Shown: piece after piece, positions 35,158-42,998 of the stretch
How positions within the stretch are numbered: the first letter of the stretch is position 1
How the letters are laid out: each line of letters starts with the position of its first letter
Source: Pedobacter steynii
Lineage (GTDB): Bacteria > Bacteroidota > Bacteroidia > Sphingobacteriales > Sphingobacteriaceae
Assembly: GCF_900103665.1 (NCBI RefSeq)
Contig: NZ_FNGY01000007.1
Location: 434,001 to 498,000, forward strand
Length of the DNA stretch: 64,000 nt
Direction: 5' to 3'
Notes under the pieces: generated by a model
What the model saw: only the letters and a program-made list of their open reading frames with translations
What the model was told of the DNA's origin: nothing
Database searches by the model: none
Made by a program: the position numbers and the translations under genes

Positions 35158-35838
35158 ATGGAACATTTACTGAGCAGCTACGAAGCTGAAGGGGAAACGC
35201 ATTTCTCCGCAAATACCCAGACCCCATTAAGGGCTGATGCTTTTCTGAAAACCGATGAAGAAAAGATCCTGGCGATCAGCAAACATTTTGCCGCAATTAT
35301 GGAAGAACTCGGTTTAGACCTGAGCGACGACAGCTTGCGGGGAACGCCACACCGCGTGGCAAAAATGTATGTTAAGGAATTGTTTTCAGGACTGAACCCT
35401 GCCAATAAACCGGGCATCTCTATTTTTGAAAACAAATATGGCTACCATCAGATGCTGATCGAACAGGACATTGAGTTTATCTCTGCCTGTGAACACCATT
35501 TTCTGCCCATGCCGGGAAAAGCGCACATTGCTTATATTCCGAATGGCAAAGTTATCGGTCTTTCCAAGATCAACAGAATTGTAAAATACTACGCCAAAAG
35601 GCCACAAGTACAGGAACGACTGAGTAAACAGATCTTCCAGGAGCTTCAGGAGGTCCTGAATACTTCAGACATCATCGTGGTCATCACCGCGCATCATATG
35701 TGCGTGAGTATGCGCGGCGTGGAAGACCAGAGCAGCAAAACGACCACGATCTCTTATGGCGGAAAGTTTGAAGAGAAAGAAACGAGAAAGGATTTTTTTC
35801 AGGTGTTAAACCTAGGCACTGATACTGTAATTAGATGA
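35158..35838 (+). CDS. folE: GTP cyclohydrolase I
   Basis: Converts GTP to dihydroneopterin triphosphate, the first step of tetrahydrofolate and pterin synthesis. Zinc ligands are visible: Cys and His in SACEHHFLPMPGKAHIAY and Cys in TAHHMCVSMRGVEDQSS. GLSKINRIVKYYAKRPQVQERL is the other conserved block. The 226-residue length is normal. The gene overlaps the COG0523 GTPase by four bases and follows a DUF3299-like gene. In many bacteria an extra folE paralogue sits in a zinc-starvation island, and this context fits that pattern. Whether another folE exists elsewhere is not visible. Confidence 0.95.
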   Translation: MEHLLSSYEAEGETHFSANTQTPLRADAFLKTDEEKILAISKHFAAIMEELGLDLSDDSLRGTPHRVAKMYVKELFSGLNPANKPGISIFENKYGYHQMLIEQDIEFISACEHHFLPMPGKAHIAYIPNGKVIGLSKINRIVKYYAKRPQVQERLSKQIFQELQEVLNTSDIIVVITAHHMCVSMRGVEDQSSKTTTISYGGKFEEKETRKDFFQVLNLGTDTVIR

Positions 35839-36857
35839 AAAACATCAAGGAAGTCAGCATTTTAACCGGGTTTTTAGGCTCAGGAAAAACCACCTTAGTC
35901 AACGCGATCATTTCCGGAAGAGCAAAAACCCGTTTTGCGATTATAGAAAATGAAATCGGAGAAGAAAGTATTGATGCAGAACTGCTCATTAAAGGGGACG
36001 ACAATATTGTGGAGCTCAATAATGGTTGTTTATGTTGTACCTTAAATGACAATCTGTATGACATCCTCAATCAGTTATGGCTTAGAAAATCGTCCTGGGA
36101 CCAGCTGCTGATCGAAGCCACCGGCATCGCCGATCCCGCAAATATTGCCCGGCCCTTTCTGACCAATGAATCGGTTCAGGAAAGTTTTCAATTGAAAAGG
36201 GTCATCTGTGTCGTTGATGCCGAGCTCATTGAAGACCAGCTGAAAGAAACAGAAGTAGCCATCCAGCAAATTGCATTCAGCGACGTCATCCTGCTCAATA
36301 AATCTGAAAAGGTAAGTTCCGCTTACCTTCGGGAATTGCAGGCTATTTTAAAGACCTTAAATCCTTTTGCAGAGATTTTAGTGGCCCTAGAGAACGATTT
36401 CAAGATTGATATTTTATTTAACCGGGAAAGGTTTGCCAATTTCTACAGCAATCCTAAGCCATTTCTAACGCCTAAAGGCATGTTTAACCTGATCCCTGCG
36501 GAAAGCGAAGCAATTCCGCAGTTTGGTTTGGGAAGCGCTCATCGCCAGCATCAGCATAGTGGTATTGAAACCATTTTGCTGAGGTATCCGGAAAATATGA
36601 ACATAGAAGCCATTCAGCACCGGATGATGGTTTTTCTGTTGACTCAATCCATCGGTGTTTACCGGATTAAAGGGATTCTCTTTAATGCAAACTATCCGGA
36701 GCGGGTGATTCTGCAAACGGTTGGAAAGGGAATGTCTGTCAGCAAAGGTCATCCCTGGCTGGAGGGCGATAAAAAGGAAAATAAAATTGTAATTATTGGC
36801 AAGCGCCTCTCCCTCTATGGCTTCGACAGAATGTTTCGCAGCTGCCTGGAAGCCTGA
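35835..36857 (+). CDS. COG0523 (CobW/ZNG1-like) GTPase, putative zinc metallochaperone
   Basis: SIMIBI-class GTPase of 340 residues that delivers metal to client proteins. The P-loop is LTGFLGSGKTTLVNAI at residues 10-25. Switch elements are IIENEIGEESID and the metal site GCLCC in NNGCLCCTLNDNL. LIEATGIADPANIARPF is the Walker B region, followed by LLNKSE for guanine recognition. A His-rich insert (HRQHQHSG) lies at about 234 before the C-terminal CobW_C domain. Coupling with folE by an ATGA overlap suggests FolE or other zinc enzymes as the client under zinc shortage. The client is inferred. Confidence 0.88.
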   Translation: MKNIKEVSILTGFLGSGKTTLVNAIISGRAKTRFAIIENEIGEESIDAELLIKGDDNIVELNNGCLCCTLNDNLYDILNQLWLRKSSWDQLLIEATGIADPANIARPFLTNESVQESFQLKRVICVVDAELIEDQLKETEVAIQQIAFSDVILLNKSEKVSSAYLRELQAILKTLNPFAEILVALENDFKIDILFNRERFANFYSNPKPFLTPKGMFNLIPAESEAIPQFGLGSAHRQHQHSGIETILLRYPENMNIEAIQHRMMVFLLTQSIGVYRIKGILFNANYPERVILQTVGKGMSVSKGHPWLEGDKKENKIVIIGKRLSLYGFDRMFRSCLEA

Positions 36858-36923
36858 TTGATTAAACTTTTTTTCTTATATTAGGTAGAAAGAAAAATCC
36901 GCTACAATAACCAATAAAATGCC

Positions 36924-37118
36924 ATGGAAAAAGAAGCTATGAAATCATTACTGGAAATTATTGACCAGCAAGTTAGTTCCTCAATTTTAGGAGGAATGGA
37001 AGAACAGTACGAAGAATTGGAAAGATTGGGATACATCCGGATCGACAGGTCCAGTGTGCAGCACTCCTCTTCTATTACGCCGGAAGGAATGGAATTTTTA
37101 TATCATGATGAAGAATAG
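36924..37118 (+). CDS. Small acidic protein, possible winged-helix-like
   Basis: A 64-residue protein starting MEKEAMKSLLEII. Helical N-terminal segments are followed by LERLGYIRID and SSITPEGMEFLYHDEE, a layout seen in the last helix and wing of small winged-helix proteins. No charged DNA-recognition helix is obvious. It is 66 bases after the COG0523 gene. I know no named family for it; it could also be an unstructured accessory protein. Confidence 0.5.
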   Translation: MEKEAMKSLLEIIDQQVSSSILGGMEEQYEELERLGYIRIDRSSVQHSSSITPEGMEFLYHDEE

Positions 37119-37266
37119 CGTTTCGCGCTCTAAAGCGCCGCTAAATCGATTCCAATTGTCATGAAATTGTTTTTATTTTTAAACCTGAAAACTTTTTTAC
37201 AACATTGTCCGTTATATGATCAGTTTGTTTGGTTTAGGTTGGTCTGTGGTGGATCAACCACATTAT

Positions 37267-37305
37267 AACAGGGATAGATCTCTCCGATTTATCCCTGTTT
37301 TTTTT
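37267..37305 (+). terminator. Intrinsic terminator downstream of the zinc-type island
   Basis: Perfect arms AACAGGGATA (37267-37276) and TATCCCTGTT (37290-37299) with a 13-base loop are followed by six more T residues. A smaller stem (TGTGGT/ACCACA) lies just upstream at about 37245-37263. Together they could end a short transcript or an RNA from the 150 bases after the 64-residue gene. I see no clear promoter there. Confidence 0.7.
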
Positions 37306-37318
37306 GGTCTTTTTTTAC

Positions 37319-37350
37319 TTTTTGTAAGCGGGTATGCGGATGATGATTTA
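37319..37350. repeat. Right-half copy of the dispersed intergenic repeat
   Basis: TTTTGTAAGCGGGTATGCGG followed by ATGATGATTTAAG matches the right half of the repeat at 1610-1640 and 19440-19470. It lies directly downstream of the GH20 stop, between convergent transcripts. Confidence 0.5.
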
Positions 37351-37353
37351 AGC

Positions 37354-39876
37354 TTATTTGATCAGAATTGTTCTGCCCCCTCTTCCTGCCCGATCAAAAG
37401 CACGCAGTTTTACCGCTCCTTTAAAAGGGATCGCTGTTTTATAAATCTCACTGTTTTTTCCTGGCTCTGTTCCATCCGTGGTATAGCGAATGATAAAACC
37501 CGGGAACTGTAGGTTGGCCTCCAACTGTCCATTGTCAATCCGCACCCCGGGAGTTGGAATTCTGTATTGATAACCTCCTGAATAATAACTTAAACGTGGC
37601 AGCTCTTTCTTGCCTAAAACGTTGACAAATTCCGACCATGCCTGATCATAGGCTGCTTTCTCCTTTGCCACATCTGTTATCGTTGCCCATTCCGGATCTT
37701 TGGCCCATGCTCTTTCAGCAAGACCTAAAAGTTTTGGCAACAACATGTATTCCAGTTGTGCGGGTGTTTTTATGGTTTCACTCCATAATGGTGCCTGCAG
37801 ACCAACAATATTCAGCTTTCCTTTTTCCGTCAGCCGCTCTTTATTCTTAAAAACACTGAGGTCAACAGGGTTCCCCTGTTCATCTTCCTTTACGTTTTTA
37901 TAATAGTCGTAAGGGATGAAGTAAAAAGGTTTGTCTACATCCACATAACCACCCCAATTCTGCCCTCTTTCTTCAAAGCTTGGATTTACCGCAAGGTCAA
38001 TATAGAAATTGGTTACCGGTGTTAAAACAACTTTATATCCGGCATTCGCCATTTTATAGGCCAGGTCTTCATTACCGGTCAGGTTGTTCCAAACATCCGC
38101 ATGAAAGTTTTCATTTACAAAGCGGGGTTCCGGCAGCATTTTCTTTTCGCCGTTAACCTCCATTTTACGGAGTCCGATTTCTTCCCATCCGGACAGGTAT
38201 AGTCCCCTTGCTTTTAACAGCTGATTCATTTTACTGAAATAGTAGTACCAAAGCGCATCCGTTCCTTTAACCTCAGGATCTGTTTTCGACAACCGATCTG
38301 CAGCAGCTGATTTTTCCCAGACTCCTGCCGGGACTTCATCTCCTCCGAAATGGATCGTCGTCAGCGGCGCTCCTGCTTCTTTGTGCATGGCGATCAGCTC
38401 ATCAGTTACCTTTTCCAGAAAAGCATAGGTAGAAGGCAGTGCAACATTGACCACATTGTCGTCAAAGCCCTGAACAGAACGATATTTAGACTGGTCATTC
38501 AGGTCTCTTAACAGGTAACGTTCTGCCTCGCTTTTCTGGCCGGCTTTCATCAACCTCGAATACCTGGCATCCATTGATTTGATCGCTGCCCGCGCATGTC
38601 CCGGAGTTTCAATTTCGGGAATCACCAGGATATGTCTTGCAGTGGCATATTTAAGAATTTCTACATAATCTGCTTTGGTAAAAAAACCGCTTCCGGAATT
38701 TGTTCCGGCAGTAGCTGCTGATCCATAAGAAGGAAGAATACTTTTATGCTCCCCCTCGCTATGTCCACGCTGTGCACCTACGGAAGTAAGTTCCGGTAAT
38801 CCCGGAATTTCCAGTCGCCAGCCCTCATCTTCCGTTAAATGAAAATGGAAGACATTCAGTTTATACAGAGCCATCAGGTCCAATACTTTAAACACTTCTG
38901 ATTTTGGCTGAAAATTTCTGCCTACATCCATCATAAAACCCCTGAATCCGAATCGCGGTTGATCTTTAACCGTTGCTGCCGGGAGGCTGATGGCCGTTTG
39001 CACACTTGCCCAGGCTTTTGCCGGAAACATGATTTTTAACGACTGGATCGCATAAAATGCGCCAGCCGCATCTCCGGCTTTGATCACGATTTTCTGGGAA
39101 CTGATGCTCAGTTCATAGGCTTCTTTAGCCATCGAGCTTTCCTGCTCGAAGAAAATGCCCCCTTTTTCCGAAGCTTTGACCACAACCGGTGTCTTTCCTA
39201 AAATTTTAGCAAGCTCATCTGCAAATCCCTTTACTTCTTTTGCAAAAACACCTCCTGTAACCAATTGAACAGCAGGACTCAGTTTAAAAACACCTTCCTG
39301 CTTGATATAGCTAAGTGGAGTTGGAAATACCGCTGGCAAATCGCTTTCCCGAATCTCTTTTATTCCTGTATTTCGCTGGTAAACCTTCGCTGCCAGTTCC
39401 TGTTCTTCTTTTAAGTGTTCCGGAAAGGGTTTGTAGGTCAGTTTAGAGATGGACGCTGCATGATCAGGACTTCTATCCCATACCAGGTAAAATCCCTGTG
39501 GGCGTTCTGTCACATTGTTCATCGATTCCAGTGCCAGCTGAAGTTGAAGCTCCGCTCCGGCAGGAACTGTTTTAAAGGCTTTCAATGGAGATAGGCAGAA
39601 CAGGTCTCCGTTTACATGTTTTATAGTCGCAATTGTCGAATCTTTAGCCCATGTTTTTACCACTCTGGAGTTGAAATAGATCTTCCATCCTGAAGCAGGA
39701 AGCTCAGCCTTACCATTGTTTTTGAGGCGTAAGAGCGATTGTGTCTTGCCATCATTCCTGCTAACCATCTCCAGCTGAATACTAAGGTCTGCGGCTTTTA
39801 AACTGGCTGTCTTTTGGGCAAAACCGGTTTTCACTACGGCCAGAATCAATAAAGAGCCGATCACATATTGTTTCAT
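37354..39876 (-). CDS. Exported beta-N-acetylhexosaminidase, glycoside hydrolase family 20
   Basis: Releases terminal N-acetylhexosamine by substrate-assisted catalysis. A signal peptide (to about residue 20, GFAQ) is followed by a chitobiase-type carbohydrate-binding domain and a GH20b domain. The barrel starts at about residue 310 (RFGFRGFMMDVGRNF). The catalytic Asp-Glu pair is in IHFGGDEVPAGVW, and HFHLTEDEGWRLEIPG and IPEIETPGHARA are further family motifs. A C-terminal domain ending GRGGRTILIK resembles the chitobiase Ig-like domain. The length of 840 residues fits the multidomain form. It is followed 47 bases later by the NagX-like gene and belongs to the second PUL. Confidence 0.94.
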   Translation of the reverse strand: MKQYVIGSLLILAVVKTGFAQKTASLKAADLSIQLEMVSRNDGKTQSLLRLKNNGKAELPASGWKIYFNSRVVKTWAKDSTIATIKHVNGDLFCLSPLKAFKTVPAGAELQLQLALESMNNVTERPQGFYLVWDRSPDHAASISKLTYKPFPEHLKEEQELAAKVYQRNTGIKEIRESDLPAVFPTPLSYIKQEGVFKLSPAVQLVTGGVFAKEVKGFADELAKILGKTPVVVKASEKGGIFFEQESSMAKEAYELSISSQKIVIKAGDAAGAFYAIQSLKIMFPAKAWASVQTAISLPAATVKDQPRFGFRGFMMDVGRNFQPKSEVFKVLDLMALYKLNVFHFHLTEDEGWRLEIPGLPELTSVGAQRGHSEGEHKSILPSYGSAATAGTNSGSGFFTKADYVEILKYATARHILVIPEIETPGHARAAIKSMDARYSRLMKAGQKSEAERYLLRDLNDQSKYRSVQGFDDNVVNVALPSTYAFLEKVTDELIAMHKEAGAPLTTIHFGGDEVPAGVWEKSAAADRLSKTDPEVKGTDALWYYYFSKMNQLLKARGLYLSGWEEIGLRKMEVNGEKKMLPEPRFVNENFHADVWNNLTGNEDLAYKMANAGYKVVLTPVTNFYIDLAVNPSFEERGQNWGGYVDVDKPFYFIPYDYYKNVKEDEQGNPVDLSVFKNKERLTEKGKLNIVGLQAPLWSETIKTPAQLEYMLLPKLLGLAERAWAKDPEWATITDVAKEKAAYDQAWSEFVNVLGKKELPRLSYYSGGYQYRIPTPGVRIDNGQLEANLQFPGFIIRYTTDGTEPGKNSEIYKTAIPFKGAVKLRAFDRAGRGGRTILIK

Positions 39877-39923
39877 TTAAATTGTCTTATGAGGTGATGT
39901 ATTCCATTTTATTTGTAAAACTA

Positions 39924-41045
39924 TCAGACACGGATGTATATTTTCTTCCGGTCAAGAAAGTACCCTACCAGCCAGCAGACCAGCATAAAGCTAATTGCAA
40001 AGAGTAAGGAGCCAATTGGTCCCGGGGCAATGGCCTGGAAGAACACGGTATTGATCCATCCGCTAAAATCAGATTTCGGGAATAGCGTATTGATGATGAT
40101 CAGCAAGAGATCGGCAACGATATAAATAAACAAGGGATTTTTACCGAATATGGTAAAGAAGCCAGTCCATCTGACCGATTGTTTCACTTCGATGATGTAA
40201 ATCAGCGCTGCGATAATGATCAGGTCCAGTCCGCAGGTGATCAGCACAAATGAACTTGTCCATAATTTTTTATTGATCGGGAAGGCTGAATTCCAGCACC
40301 ATGCCAGGAAAACGAGCAATACTCCGGCCATCAATAATTTCGCTATGCTTTCAAAACCTTTTCCTTTTTCCTGAATAAAGCGGCCTGCATAATAACCTAT
40401 GATCACATTTACGCAGGAAGGAATGGTACTGAGGATCCCTTCAGGATCAAAGGCAATTCCTTCACCATGGTAGAGGTGTTTATCTCCGAGAAGGAACAGG
40501 TCGAGGTATTGGCCTGCATTTCCGGTCATACTGAAGGGATCGGCTGGGTTTCCGAAGAGCAGCAAGACCAGCCAGTAACCGAGCAGGAACAAGATACTGA
40601 GGATGATGACCCACCTCGTGGACAGGTAATGGATCATGAGGGAGACGATTCCGTAACACAAGCCGATGCGTTGTAATACGCCCAGGATCCTTGTGTTTCC
40701 GATTGGAGAAAGGCTGATCCCTCCGCCATCATTATAATGAAAAAACGGGAACCAGTACATCAGGTATCCGATCAGAAAAATCAGTAAGGTTCGCTTAAAT
40801 ATTTTGGTCAGCACTTCCTGATCTTTCATCAGTCCGAATTTTTTCATAGAGAAGCTCATGGCATTTCCTACGGCAAACAGGAAAGAAGGAAAAACCAGAT
40901 CTGTGGGAGTGAATCCATGCCAGGCTGCATGTTCCAGCATGGCAAATGGCTGTGCGCCGCTTCCCGGAGTGTTGACAATGATCATGAAACAGACTGTCAT
41001 TCCCCGAAAAACATCGAGTGATAAAAAACGTTGTGGTTGGTTCAT
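39924..41045 (-). CDS. NagX-like (COG4299) membrane acyltransferase-type protein
   Basis: A 373-residue protein with about ten membrane helices. It starts MNQPQRFLSLDVFRGMTVCF, and GFTPTDLVFPSFLFAVGNAMSF and GILSTIPSCVNVIIGYYAGRF are typical of COG4299. The N-terminal LDVFRG motif is shared with heparan-alpha-glucosaminide N-acetyltransferases. Genes of this type accompany GlcNAc transport in many Bacteroidota and Proteobacteria. It may transport or modify N-acetylglucosamine released by the GH20 enzyme next to it. Its exact reaction is not established. Confidence 0.85.
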   Translation of the reverse strand: MNQPQRFLSLDVFRGMTVCFMIIVNTPGSGAQPFAMLEHAAWHGFTPTDLVFPSFLFAVGNAMSFSMKKFGLMKDQEVLTKIFKRTLLIFLIGYLMYWFPFFHYNDGGGISLSPIGNTRILGVLQRIGLCYGIVSLMIHYLSTRWVIILSILFLLGYWLVLLLFGNPADPFSMTGNAGQYLDLFLLGDKHLYHGEGIAFDPEGILSTIPSCVNVIIGYYAGRFIQEKGKGFESIAKLLMAGVLLVFLAWCWNSAFPINKKLWTSSFVLITCGLDLIIIAALIYIIEVKQSVRWTGFFTIFGKNPLFIYIVADLLLIIINTLFPKSDFSGWINTVFFQAIAPGPIGSLLFAISFMLVCWLVGYFLDRKKIYIRV

Positions 41046-41080
41046 TTGAAGAGGAAGTTACAAATAAATATGATAAATGA

Positions 41081-41100
41081 GTAGGGGCATCCGCCCCTAC
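41081..41100. repeat. Perfect GC-rich hairpin between susD and the NagX-like gene
   Basis: GTAGGGGC-ATCC-GCCCCTAC is a perfect 8-base-pair stem with a tetraloop. It has no proper T-run on the minus strand, so it looks more like an mRNA stabilising or processing element than a full terminator. Confidence 0.5.
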
Positions 41101-41140
41101 TTCATTACAATAGGGATAAGAAATGGGGGAACACTTCTCC

Positions 41141-42928
41141 CTAGTTATAACCGGAATTTTGTTTTAGAACCGCCGTACCATTGGCCTGGCTCAAATCAAT
41201 TTGTCGTTGTGGGATCGGGTAATATTCGCTTTTACCTTTAATGTATTTTCCGTTTCTTACATCAGAAGTCAGCTTGCCCTGGAAATTAAAATAAGCATTC
41301 AGCTCCTGATCAGCAATACCCCAGCGTACCAGGTCAAAGAAGCGGTGTCCTTCCATCGCTAATTCTATTTTTCTTTCAAAATAGATGGCGCTTAACGCAT
41401 AATCCTTTCCTTTTCCGGAGAAATCACCAATCGGATATTCATTTACCTTATAATTGGCGGCCGGAATATTGGAGAATCCCTCCATCGGCTTTGCCTCGTT
41501 TTTATACTTGTACACCCATCCTACCGGATTGGCCGCACGTGCCCGAACCAGGTTCACATAACCTTCCGCTTTACTCAGGCTTCCTGCCTGAGCCTCCGCC
41601 TCTGCGCCCATCAGCAAGACATCCGCAAACCTGATGACCAGGTAATTGATCGCTGAACCAGGTGCCCAGGTGGTCAGATCGGCATCTGTTGCCTGTGATT
41701 CCTGCCAGTAAATGTTCTTTTTAGGTCCATAAGGTCCGCCGTAGCGCTGATCTCTGATCCATGGTTCTCCAGGATAGATTCCCCAATCCAGATATGGAAC
41801 ACCACGTCTTCCGGCAGTCCAGTCGATCCTTGGATCCAATGTTCCTGCGTCCGGAACAAAGGCTTCCGTTCCTTTGATGCCCATATCATTCTTCACTGCA
41901 AAATCATTGTAATTGTTCAGATATGGAAGTCCGTTGGCAGAGTTGGTTCTAAAATGGTTGACCATATCAATGGAAGGCTGGAAAAATCCGCAGCAACCAA
42001 AAGGGCTGTTTCCATAAGGAAAGTTCAGCATATCACCGTTATTCCCATTAGATGGGCCATTTGGATCCACATTCGCGGCCATTTGAATGGCAAAAACCAC
42101 TTCTGAGTTGTCTTCTTTACTCGGCTTAAAATTGTCAGAGAATTCCGTATTCAACTGATATTTTTTACCGGTAGTCGTTACCCCTTGTGAGATGACGATG
42201 TCAAACAACCCTTGTGCTTCCGGAAATTTATGCTGGTATAAATAGGCTTTCGCAAGGTAAGCTCCTGCTGCCCATTTGTTTGCTCTTCCCATCTCTGTTT
42301 GAGTAGGCGGCAGATTATCGTAGGCATATTTAAGGTCCTCGTTTATTTTAACCCAGATATCTGTATTGTTTGGCTGGTTAAAGATCGTGGTTGTTTCATC
42401 GATCCAGGGTACCATATTCCATAACTTCTTCAATTCAAAATAATAATGTGCACGAAGGAACCTCGCCTGACCAGCGATATTTTTACGGTCGGCCTCAATG
42501 ATATCGGTCGCTTTCGCCATTACTTTTAACACGTTATTGGTCCGGGTTACGCCTTCATATAAGGCCTTCCATTTTCCGTTAAAATAAGCATTGGTAGCGT
42601 CAGAGTAGAAGTTCGCAATGGGATCTACGGCAGGTTGATCTGCCCCGTCACTTCCTTTGGAAGCATCACCACCGGTGATGGAGCCAAAGACCCAGTTGCT
42701 TGGTGAAGCATGCCATGCTTCACCTCCACCTAAACCCTGATTAGAACCTTGTTGTCCGTCTAATGCCGCATAGGCACCAATTAACAAACCGTTCACTCCA
42801 TTTTTATTGGCTAAAATCCCCTCTGTCAAAGAGCCCAATGGCGGTTGCTCCAATGCCTTCTTGCAGGAGAAAAATAACTGCGTTGTAAAGCACAATACAG
42901 TTAACAAAATGTATGTTGATCTTTTCAT
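41141..42928 (-). CDS. SusD/RagB-family glycan-binding lipoprotein of the GlcNAc-type PUL
   Basis: A 595-residue outer-membrane lipoprotein (lipobox LFFSCKKALEQPPLG, Cys at about 22). TPR-like helices include KNIAGQARFLRAHYYFELKKLW at about 145-167. The C-terminal signature is AIYFERKIELAMEGHRFFDLVRWG followed by YYPIPQRQIDLS and the end LKQNSGYN. It is 70 bases downstream of the SusC gene, with a short hairpin repeat between them. Its ligand is probably a GlcNAc-containing glycan such as chitin oligomers or N-glycans, judged only from GH20 and NagX nearby. Confidence 0.95.
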   Translation of the reverse strand: MKRSTYILLTVLCFTTQLFFSCKKALEQPPLGSLTEGILANKNGVNGLLIGAYAALDGQQGSNQGLGGGEAWHASPSNWVFGSITGGDASKGSDGADQPAVDPIANFYSDATNAYFNGKWKALYEGVTRTNNVLKVMAKATDIIEADRKNIAGQARFLRAHYYFELKKLWNMVPWIDETTTIFNQPNNTDIWVKINEDLKYAYDNLPPTQTEMGRANKWAAGAYLAKAYLYQHKFPEAQGLFDIVISQGVTTTGKKYQLNTEFSDNFKPSKEDNSEVVFAIQMAANVDPNGPSNGNNGDMLNFPYGNSPFGCCGFFQPSIDMVNHFRTNSANGLPYLNNYNDFAVKNDMGIKGTEAFVPDAGTLDPRIDWTAGRRGVPYLDWGIYPGEPWIRDQRYGGPYGPKKNIYWQESQATDADLTTWAPGSAINYLVIRFADVLLMGAEAEAQAGSLSKAEGYVNLVRARAANPVGWVYKYKNEAKPMEGFSNIPAANYKVNEYPIGDFSGKGKDYALSAIYFERKIELAMEGHRFFDLVRWGIADQELNAYFNFQGKLTSDVRNGKYIKGKSEYYPIPQRQIDLSQANGTAVLKQNSGYN

Positions 42929-42950
42929 CGGAATATAATTGTTAATGGTG

Positions 42951-42978
42951 ATGAAGCTATCATATATGATGGTTTCAT
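42951..42978. repeat. Minimal copy of the dispersed hairpin repeat
   Basis: ATGAAGCTATCAT (42951-42963) and ATGATGGTTTCAT (42966-42978) form a compact imperfect hairpin between susC and susD. It is the shortest and clearest form of the family, without the TTTGTAAGCGG loop segment. Confidence 0.6.
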
Positions 42979-42998
42979 CTGTTTAAAACATTAAATGG

